This document shows positions 1 through 4,645 of a stretch of DNA of 6,216 nt, piece after piece; positions within the stretch are counted from its first letter, which is position 1; each line of letters opens with the position of its first letter. The stretch comes from Candidatus Zixiibacteriota bacterium (GTDB lineage: Bacteria > Zixibacteria > MSB-5A5 > UBA10806). The position numbers were made by a program, and so were the translations under genes. The notes beneath the pieces are model-generated. The model was not told where the DNA came from, ran no database searches, and saw only the letters and a program-made list of their open reading frames with translations. The stretch is taken from the NCBI GenBank assembly GCA_003520965.1, contig DOTU01000315.1, forward strand, positions 1-6,216, in the 5' to 3' direction.

Positions 1-348
1 CGGTCCCTAAATATCGGTTTTGCCCAGGAGATACTAAAAGACGCTTTTAACACTGGTTGCGTAATAACAATTGAATCTATCACTAAAGCGGTCTGCAATT
101 ATTTTAAGATTCTGCCCGAGCAACTCAAATCGAAGCGCAAGACTGCCGATCTGGCACGCGCCCGGCAGATTGCCATGTATTTATGCCGTAAGCATACCTC
201 AAGCTCTTTAAAGTTTATTGGCGATGAATTTGGTGGACGAGATCACTCTACGGTGATTCACGCCATCAGCGTAGTCGAGGACGAGCTAAAAATCGATCTT
301 AGCCTCAAGCGCGCTGTAGATGAAATAGAAAACAGCCTCAAGAGTTAG
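1..348 (+). CDS. dnaA: Chromosomal replication initiator protein DnaA, C-terminal part (5' end outside window)
   Basis: The window opens inside this gene; 115 codons in frame 1 remain, ending at TAG (346-348). The visible part is the end of the AAA+ region (residues 1-18 or so) followed by domain IV, the helix-turn-helix domain that binds DnaA boxes at oriC. The family signature is clear: GGRDHSTVIHAI at visible residues 78-89, with the Arg-Asp-His-Ser/Thr residues that contact DNA in known DnaA proteins. It is preceded by the usual basic segment (KSKRKTADLARARQIAMYL) and a helix beginning SLKFIGDEF. DnaA-ATP assembles on the origin, melts it and helps recruit the helicase. Its position just upstream of dnaN is the classical order. 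No frameshift or missing motif is seen in the part present. The identification is firm; the N-terminal oligomerisation and ATPase domains cannot be judged here. Confidence 0.97.
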   Translation, partial: RSLNIGFAQEILKDAFNTGCVITIESITKAVCNYFKILPEQLKSKRKTADLARARQIAMYLCRKHTSSSLKFIGDEFGGRDHSTVIHAISVVEDELKIDLSLKRAVDEIENSLKS

Positions 349-373
349 TATCCATAATAATCTACTTATGATT

Positions 374-400
374 CCAAAACATGGTTTTGGCTGTGTTTTA
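374..400 (+). terminator. Possible weak rho-independent terminator after dnaA
   Basis: A perfect 7-bp inverted repeat, CCAAAAC (374-380) and GTTTTGG (384-390), is separated by a 3-base loop (ATG). It starts 26 bases after the dnaA stop. The 3' side continues CTGTGTTTTA, a poor T tract. The position fits a dnaA terminator, but the stem has only three G-C pairs and the tail is not a clean U run. It may be inefficient, or simply a small palindrome. Confidence 0.4.
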
Positions 401-491
401 ATAATTAATAGTTATCATCGTATTGATTTGATTTTAATAAGGATACCTGTCTAAAACTTGTTAATTCCCTGTATAAATCGCCTTGAAAGAA

Positions 492-576
492 TGTTGGAAA
501 AATAGTTTCGGTGAGAGGATTGTTTATATCGCCAAATTTTGTTGACAGAAGCAAAACTTACTCCTATTTTTCCACA
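492..576. repeat. Inverted repeat carrying two DnaA-box-like sequences
   Basis: TGGAAAAATAG at 495-505 is the exact reverse complement of CTATTTTTCCA at 564-574. Allowing one bulged T, the match extends to 13 bp: TGT(T)GGAAAAATAG at 492-505 against CTATTTTTCCACA at 564-576. The right arm contains TTTTCCACA (568-576), one mismatch from the DnaA box TTATCCACA and, as I recall it, the form described for cyanobacterial boxes. The left arm is a degenerate copy on the opposite strand. The arms are 58 bases apart, so a DNA-binding pair is more likely than an RNA terminator. Confidence 0.4.
542..570 (+). promoter_or_regulatory. Candidate sigma70-type promoter for dnaN
   Basis: A perfect -35 hexamer TTGACA (542-547) is followed after 17 bases by TATTTT (565-570), which matches 4 of 6 positions of TATAAT. 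Transcription would begin near 577, giving a leader of about 185 bases before the dnaN start. The -10 overlaps the right-hand DnaA-box-like arm (564-576), so DnaA could block this promoter; that regulatory idea is inference. Confidence 0.45.
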
Positions 577-752
577 AGCCGTAATATTAGCGAAATAAAC
601 AAACGGCAACATCTTAAGGAGTGAAAACTGGTGATATCAACATTACCACACCCCTTAATATGATTATTAAAATTGAATAATAGAATAATAATAATCCTCT
701 CTTACGGCATTCTCTCTTTTGGATCGATGCTTTCAAAGAGATGGAAATATGC

Positions 753-757
753 GGAGG
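753..757 (+). promoter_or_regulatory. Ribosome binding site deciding the dnaN start
   Basis: GGAGG followed by four A bases and ATG at 762. Its position rules in favour of 762 over the in-frame ATG at 741. Confidence 0.85.
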
Positions 758-761
758 AAAA

Positions 762-1877
762 ATGAAATTTAGAACCGACAGAGCTAATCTTCATCAGGCA
801 GCTTCGAAGCTTTTGAGCATCGTGCCTCCTAAAAGCACACTGCCTATATTATCGAATATCTTATTTGAACTCGACAAAAATAAACTATCCCTAAAAGTTA
901 CCGACCTTGACGTTTCCATGACCGCCACTATCGATGTCGATGCTCAGAAATCGGGGGCTATCGCGATACCAGCCAAGGTGTTTTATGAGATTGTGCGCGA
1001 GTTACCAGATTTTGATCTTGAGGTTTCAACTTTCGAGAGCAGGATGGAGATAAAATGTGGCGCCGGCGTCTATAAGATGTCGGGCTTTCCGCCAGATGAA
1101 TTTCCCAAGCTTCCAGATGTACATGTCGGCAGAGCAGTAAAAATAGATGGCAAAATACTCTCACGTATGGTCCGCAAGGTGCTCTTTGCGGTTTCCCGCG
1201 ATGAAACCAGGCCCGCCCTAAACGGTATCCTCTGGCATACTTCGGAGGAAGGCCTGAATATGGTGGCTACCGATGGCCATAGGTTAGCAAAGATCACGCG
1301 TAACGATCTTAAGCTTACCAGCGCCGGCAAAGATATTATCGTCCCCCCTAAAGTGTTGGATAACCTGGTCAGGCTGATGGGCGAGGAGCCGGGCGAAGTT
1401 GGTATCATCGTGAATGAAGGTTCAATCATCTTTTTACTCGAAGGGGCGATACTGACATCTCGCCTGCTTGAGGGACCCTATCCAAACTACGAACAGGTAA
1501 TTCCTAAAGATAACCACAAACTGGCCGCAATGGATAAAGAGATTCTCCAGGCGGCAGTGCGTCGAGTAGCCATCCTTTCAAACTCACTCACTCACCAGGT
1601 AAAATTCACAATAAAGCCTAACGAACTTGAGCTTTTAGCTACCAACTTCGATTTCGGCGGCGAGGCCAAGGAAAGCCTGAAAATAAAATACGACGCGGAC
1701 GCTATGGATATTGGTTATAACGCCAACTATATAGTAGATATCCTGAAACAGACCGACGGCAACGAGGTGGTCTTTGAGCTCAATACTCCAACGTCAGCCG
1801 CAATAGTAAAGGCTATCCAGAAGGAAGAAAATGAGAGCTATTTCTTCCTGGTCATGCCGCTCAGGCTTCTCGATTGA
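762..1877 (+). CDS. dnaN: DNA polymerase III beta subunit (sliding clamp)
   Basis: Encodes 371 residues, the usual clamp length (E. coli 366). The homodimeric ring encircles DNA and tethers polymerase III and many repair enzymes. The sequence covers all three clamp domains. Conserved stretches include TLPILSNILFEL near the N terminus, LKVTDLDVSM, the DEFPKLPDV loop, VSRDETRPALNGILW opening domain 2, and ATDGHRLAKI at residues 169-178. The C terminus VMPLRLLD (364-371) corresponds to the family's VMPMRL end, which lines the partner-binding cleft. I chose ATG 762 because GGAGG (753-757) lies four bases upstream and the protein then begins MKF, as clamps do. An in-frame ATG at 741 would add seven residues but contains the Shine-Dalgarno and has none of its own. 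recF starts 23 bases downstream, so the two are probably co-transcribed. Confidence 0.97.
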   Translation: MKFRTDRANLHQAASKLLSIVPPKSTLPILSNILFELDKNKLSLKVTDLDVSMTATIDVDAQKSGAIAIPAKVFYEIVRELPDFDLEVSTFESRMEIKCGAGVYKMSGFPPDEFPKLPDVHVGRAVKIDGKILSRMVRKVLFAVSRDETRPALNGILWHTSEEGLNMVATDGHRLAKITRNDLKLTSAGKDIIVPPKVLDNLVRLMGEEPGEVGIIVNEGSIIFLLEGAILTSRLLEGPYPNYEQVIPKDNHKLAAMDKEILQAAVRRVAILSNSLTHQVKFTIKPNELELLATNFDFGGEAKESLKIKYDADAMDIGYNANYIVDILKQTDGNEVVFELNTPTSAAIVKAIQKEENESYFFLVMPLRLLD

Positions 1878-1900
1878 GAGCTTATCCTCAGGCAGCATAA

Positions 1901-2164
1901 ATGATTATCGAGCAACTCAGGCTTAAATATTTTCGCAATATCGCTGAGGCTAAAATCGAGGATTTATCCGGCGGCCTTAATCTTTTCTGCGGCCTCAACG
2001 GTGCCGGCAAAACAAATGTTCTTGAGGCTGTAGGGTTAGGCTCATTAGCAAAATCGTGCCGCGGCGCACTTGATTCGGAGTTAGTGCAGTTTGGAGCCAG
2101 AGCTGCTACGGTTGAAATCGACGGTATAGTTCAAAAAAAAAAGTTAATATTAAATTTGCCATAA
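1901..2164 (+). CDS. recF: RecF, N-terminal part in frame 0, ending just after a poly-A frameshift
   Basis: RecF is an SMC-like ATPase that acts with RecO and RecR to load RecA at single-strand gaps. This reading frame gives its first 81 residues: MIIEQLRLKYFRNI, the typical RecF opening, and Walker A GLNGAGKT at residues 31-38, followed by NVLEAV. It then reaches ten A (2133-2142), continues with a short tail unlike RecF and stops at TAA 2162-2164. The rest of the protein is encoded in the -1 frame from about 2143 to 3021. Start ATG 1901 matches the family N terminus, but only a weak purine-rich site precedes it. The frame could be restored by -1 ribosomal frameshifting or transcript slippage, or the break may be a sequencing error or a true mutation. 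If the frame is not restored, this truncated piece cannot be active, because Walker B lies in the other part. Confidence 0.9.
   Translation: MIIEQLRLKYFRNIAEAKIEDLSGGLNLFCGLNGAGKTNVLEAVGLGSLAKSCRGALDSELVQFGARAATVEIDGIVQKKKLILNLP
2133..2143 (+). other. Ten-A slippery tract at the recF frame change
   Basis: Ten A (2133-2142) followed by G. In the upstream frame the codons read CAA AAA AAA AAG, which contains A AAA AAG in the phase required for tandem -1 slippage, the same heptamer used by E. coli dnaX. Moving back one base at this point, or adding one A to the mRNA, joins the two recF frames exactly. Helper elements are weak: I see no Shine-Dalgarno-like motif just upstream. Downstream there is only an A/T palindrome TTAATATTAA (2144-2153) and a short CCGC (2166-2169) that could pair with GCGG (2181-2184). 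Confidence 0.7.
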
Positions 2165-3021
2165 GCCGCGGCGGTAAAAAGCGGATCGTGGGGGCTTTCG
2201 GGCAGGCCATGCGGGTTTCCGATGCGGTTGGAACATTCGCCATGGTCTTTATCCTGCCGGATGATATTAATATAACCTCCGGTTCGCCACGTCACCACCG
2301 AAGCTTTCTCGATATCTATCTTTCGCAGCTTTCACATAAATATCTTTTAGACCTTATGGAATACCAAAGAGTCCTAAAACAGCGCAACGCTTTGCTTCGA
2401 AAGTTAAAAAGCGGAGAGGAGAATATTCGCCACCTTGATAGCTGGGACGAAAGCCTGATCGGCCCGGCCTTGCGGATTATGGCATCCAGAGCCGCCTTCA
2501 TGGAGGAGATAGGGCCAAATATTTCCGAGGTTTCATCAAAGCTTCTGGGTTCGAGCGAAACGGTTAGTGTATCTTATCAACCGAGGATGCCGATTACCGA
2601 TTTTACTGAGCCAAAGGCTGCATTAGCCGCATTCAGACTTGAGCGTTCGCGGGATATACGCCTTGGATCCACATTCAGCGGCCCGCATCGGGATATAATA
2701 GATATCATAGTTGGCGGTAAGCCGCTTCGAAATTTCGGTTCACTTGGCCAGAAAAAATGTGTTATGATAGCCCTCAAACTGGCCGCTTTCAAGGCATTAT
2801 CAGAGCATCGAGGGGAACCGGCTATTTTGGTGCTCGATGAGGCGTTTGCAGCCCTGGATAAAGAGCGCTCGGCGGCTCTGTTGTCCTTGCTTTCGGGGAT
2901 GGGCCAGGTATTTTTAGCAAGCGCAGTGGTCACCAGCATTGAGGATGTCAAACTCTATAATGTCGACGCTGGCCGCATAACTCAAAGCAAAACAGGTGAT
3001 TTTAATGTTTCTGGCAATTGA
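2143..3021 (+). CDS. recF: RecF, C-terminal part in the -1 frame after the poly-A tract
   Basis: Reading in the -1 frame from GTT at 2143 gives 292 residues that continue the upstream part without a gap: VNIKFAISRGGKKRIVGAFG, then LPDDINITSGSPRHHRSFLD (the family's ATP-domain segment), FSGPHRDII, the ABC-type signature SLGQKK (residues 281-286 of the joined protein) and Walker B ILVLDE (D313, E314) followed by AFAALD. The joined protein is 373 residues, normal for RecF (B. subtilis about 370). No further disruption is seen, and downstream conservation suggests either a recent break or continued expression. The first possible separate start, GTG 2188, has no Shine-Dalgarno and would leave out conserved residues, so an independent gene is unlikely. 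It ends at TGA 3019-3021, overlapping coaX by 17 bases. Confidence 0.9.
   Translation, partial: VNIKFAISRGGKKRIVGAFGQAMRVSDAVGTFAMVFILPDDINITSGSPRHHRSFLDIYLSQLSHKYLLDLMEYQRVLKQRNALLRKLKSGEENIRHLDSWDESLIGPALRIMASRAAFMEEIGPNISEVSSKLLGSSETVSVSYQPRMPITDFTEPKAALAAFRLERSRDIRLGSTFSGPHRDIIDIIVGGKPLRNFGSLGQKKCVMIALKLAAFKALSEHRGEPAILVLDEAFAALDKERSAALLSLLSGMGQVFLASAVVTSIEDVKLYNVDAGRITQSKTGDFNVSGN
2994..3000 (+). promoter_or_regulatory. Ribosome binding site of coaX inside recF
   Basis: AGGTGAT (2994-3000) is complementary to the usual 16S 3' end and lies four bases before ATG 3005. It also contains the alternative GTG start at 2996, which it therefore argues against. Confidence 0.7.
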
Positions 3022-3763
3022 TATCGGCAACACCGACTCGACTATCGGCTATTTCCGGGACCGCCTTCTCCGAGATACCATCAGAATTCAGTCTCGCACC
3101 AGTACTATCGATGAGATTGGAACGATGATCGTGGGGTTTTTAGAGAAACAACATGGCCTGAAGACGGAAATATTAGGGGTTGGAATTTCCTCCGTGGTTC
3201 CTGACCTGACTAAATTATATTGCTCAATGGTAAAAAAATACCTGAGGGCTGAACCGAAGATACTTGACCATAATCTTATAGTTGATTTTCGTGTCTTATA
3301 TGATGATGCCGCGCAACTTGGGACAGACAGGCTGGCCAATGTTATCGCGGCTCGAAAGCTCTATGGCTATCCGGTTTTGGTGATAGATTTGGGGACAGCA
3401 ACTAAATATGAGATAATCGATAATAATGGCGATTACCTGGGCGGTTTAATCGCTCCGGGAATATGGACCGGAGCTCAAGCGTTATTTGAAAAGGGTGCTC
3501 GCCTTTTCCCGGTAAAGCTGGAAGAGCCAGAAAAGCTGATAGGAACAAACACCATCGGGGCGCTGCAATCAGGCATCTTCCATGGCTTTTTGGGGCAGCT
3601 GGTTTATTTGAAAGAGCGTATCGGCAGGGAGCTTGGATATCCAAATCTTAAGGTTGTGGGCACCGGGGGTTATGTTGAGTTGTTTAAAGATTATCCCGGT
3701 TTATTTAATGATGTCGATCCGGGGTTAACCCTGAAGGGGATTGAGATTGCGCTCAACCGTTAG
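3005..3763 (+). CDS. coaX: Type III pantothenate kinase
   Basis: Cytoplasmic ATP-dependent kinase that phosphorylates pantothenate, the first step of coenzyme A synthesis. The 252 residues match the family length. Motifs in order: MFLAIDIGNT (phosphate-binding loop, D6-T10), GTDRLAN (106-112, with D108 at the position of the catalytic Asp), VIDLGTAT (126-133), DYLGGLIAPGI, NTIGALQSGIFHGF and VVGTGGYVELF near the C terminus. Start ATG 3005 gives the usual family N terminus and has AGGTGAT upstream; an in-frame GTG at 2996 would add three residues but overlaps that site. The start lies inside the recF end (17-base overlap), so translation may be coupled to recF. One oddity: the Thr usually following GTAT (GTATT) is Lys here (K134). 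Otherwise the protein looks complete and functional. Confidence 0.95.
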   Translation: MFLAIDIGNTDSTIGYFRDRLLRDTIRIQSRTSTIDEIGTMIVGFLEKQHGLKTEILGVGISSVVPDLTKLYCSMVKKYLRAEPKILDHNLIVDFRVLYDDAAQLGTDRLANVIAARKLYGYPVLVIDLGTATKYEIIDNNGDYLGGLIAPGIWTGAQALFEKGARLFPVKLEEPEKLIGTNTIGALQSGIFHGFLGQLVYLKERIGRELGYPNLKVVGTGGYVELFKDYPGLFNDVDPGLTLKGIEIALNR

Positions 3764-3918
3764 GCTCAGAGCCGCGTTGTGAAGTCCGAAAACGGAAACC
3801 TGCCGGGTATATAAATATGTTAATAAAAGACCAAAATATTCCTTGATGATGAGGGCAACCGTATGTACTTTTCCGGCGTGCCTTCGCTTATCGTCTGTAG
3901 TAAAAGGAGGAATAATAA
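3764..3918. other. coaX to acidic-gene spacer, no clear content
   Basis: Two short palindromes occur, GGCT-CAG-AGCC (3763-3773) and TCCG-AAAA-CGGA (3785-3796), each with a 4-bp stem and no T run, so neither is a convincing terminator. A/T-rich TATATAAATATG (3808-3819) has no matching -35. Apart from the ribosome binding site at 3904-3910, nothing else can be supported. Confidence 0.5.
3904..3910 (+). promoter_or_regulatory. Strong ribosome binding site of the acidic protein gene
   Basis: AAGGAGG followed by an 8-base A/T spacer and ATG 3919. It is among the strongest Shine-Dalgarno matches in the window and fixes the start. Confidence 0.85.
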
Positions 3919-4431
3919 ATGAAGGTTGACCAGCGTATTATCGATAGAAGCTCATGGGATGAGATCAATATAGATAATTGGTTTAAGGCGCTTATACCCC
4001 CCAGCTGGGAGGTAGACGACGACGATGAGGAAGTGATCATTTTCGACCCCGACGGCTTCGGAGAGCTGAATATCAGCTTTTTGGAGAAAGTTAATGGCCG
4101 CAGCAAGCGCGATATCGCCAGCGAAATCATCGCCGGCTGGGCTGATGAATTCGGCCAGAAAATCGAGTATGAAGCCAGCATTATCAAGCGCAGCCGCGAT
4201 ATCTTGATCGTCACTGCCGATTTTATCTCCGACGAGCCTGAAGGGGAGATCGAATACTGGCGGATCTTCGCTGTGATCGGTAATCGGCTGGCTTTGGATG
4301 TCAACTATAGCTGCGATATCGAAGACCGTTCCCGCGAGGAGGAGATTATCGAGGGGATAGTCGATTCCATTGAACTGACCGAGGAAGACGATATTATCGA
4401 AGCCCTCACCCGCGATGAAGAGGACAAGTAA
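3919..4431 (+). CDS. Uncharacterised highly acidic protein, 170 residues
   Basis: I do not recognise this protein with confidence. By count, 48 of 170 residues are Asp or Glu against 18 Lys or Arg, so it is strongly negative. There is no signal peptide or membrane segment, so it is expected in the cytoplasm. The N-terminal half has WFKALIPPSWEV (21-32), an acidic run DDDDEE (33-38) and FDPDGFGELNISF (42-54). The middle has alternating strand-like stretches (DILIVTADF, YWRIFAVIGNRLALDVNY at 113-130), and the end is EEEIIEGIVDSIEL. This pattern of an N-terminal 'lP..W' segment, a strand-rich core and a final 'eii.SI' helix loosely resembles small PsbP/Mog1-like domains, but that is only a guess. 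A very good Shine-Dalgarno and a following terminator support a real, well-translated gene. It lies 155 bases after coaX and may have its own promoter, although I found no convincing one. Confidence 0.85.
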   Translation: MKVDQRIIDRSSWDEINIDNWFKALIPPSWEVDDDDEEVIIFDPDGFGELNISFLEKVNGRSKRDIASEIIAGWADEFGQKIEYEASIIKRSRDILIVTADFISDEPEGEIEYWRIFAVIGNRLALDVNYSCDIEDRSREEEIIEGIVDSIELTEEDDIIEALTRDEEDK

Positions 4432-4524
4432 CCGTTAAAACTATCATCGGGGCTATCTGATATTACTAATTATTATTCGAGCTTAACAAAAAGTCGTTCT
4501 AACAGATTATCGAAAATTATAAAA

Positions 4525-4554
4525 GGGCTGATTTCTATTAATCAGCCCCTTCTT
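4525..4554 (+). terminator. Rho-independent terminator, possibly bidirectional
   Basis: A perfect 9-bp stem, GGGCTGATT (4525-4533) and AATCAGCCC (4540-4548), encloses a 6-base loop TCTATT. The + strand tail is CTTCTTAT, moderately T-rich. On the - strand the same stem is followed by TTTTATAATTTT, a better tail, so it could stop transcription in both directions. It lies 93 bases after the acidic protein gene and before the next promoter, separating the two transcription units. Confidence 0.8.
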
Positions 4555-4606
4555 ATCCCCAAACGCAAACCTGTAAACCTATTGCCATTGCCGATCATAC
4601 GGAAAT

Positions 4607-4635
4607 TTGACAAACTTGCCAAAGCTACGTATTAT
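4607..4635 (+). promoter_or_regulatory. Near-consensus sigma70 promoter for the membrane glycosyltransferase gene
   Basis: TTGACA (4607-4612) is a perfect -35. After exactly 17 bases comes TATTAT (4630-4635), five of six matches to TATAAT. Initiation about seven bases downstream would fall near 4642, only some four bases before ATG 4646. The promoter begins after the terminator at 4525-4551, which supports an independent transcription unit. Confidence 0.75.
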
Positions 4636-4645
4636 CGATTCGTAA

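Larger units (their letters stand above)
349..761. other. AT-rich dnaA-dnaN intergenic region, candidate origin/regulatory region
   Basis: About 410 bases without a convincing gene, clearly more AT-rich than the flanking genes. It holds the small hairpin at 374-390, an inverted pair of DnaA-box-like sites (492-505 and 564-576), a sigma70-like promoter (542-570), an A/T-only palindrome TTAATA-TGAT-TATTAA (655-670) and a nearly pure A/T run up to about 695 that could be an unwinding element. In many bacteria oriC lies beside dnaA, often in this interval. Against it, only one site is within one mismatch of the TTATNCACA consensus, so a full DnaA-box cluster is missing and the true origin may lie upstream of dnaA. 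Confidence 0.3.

Noticed and set aside
472..478. TATAAAT as a -10 element in the dnaA-dnaN spacer
   Set aside because: No acceptable -35 hexamer lies 16-18 bases upstream; the TTGACA at 542 gives a better promoter.
741..761. Upstream ATG 741 as the dnaN start
   Set aside because: It would place the GGAGG site inside the coding region, has no Shine-Dalgarno of its own, and adds residues absent from clamp N termini.
1070..1429. Open frame on the - strand inside dnaN
   Set aside because: It is fully antisense to a firmly identified conserved gene and shows no recognisable motif.
2188..3021. Independent gene starting at GTG 2188
   Set aside because: There is no ribosome binding site, and the same frame encodes RecF-like residues upstream back to the A tract, so it is the second half of recF.
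3843..3871. TTGATG-17-TACTTT as a promoter for the acidic gene
   Set aside because: The -10 matches the consensus at only three of six positions, so it is not better than chance.
3847..3929. Short frame of about 27 codons before the acidic gene
   Set aside because: It has no ribosome binding site, runs through the ribosome binding site of the next gene, and has no recognisable content.
3888..4304. Open frame of 138 codons on the - strand opposite the acidic gene
   Set aside because: Its serine-rich composition mirrors the Asp/Glu codons of the + strand gene, and the + strand gene has a strong ribosome binding site and terminator.
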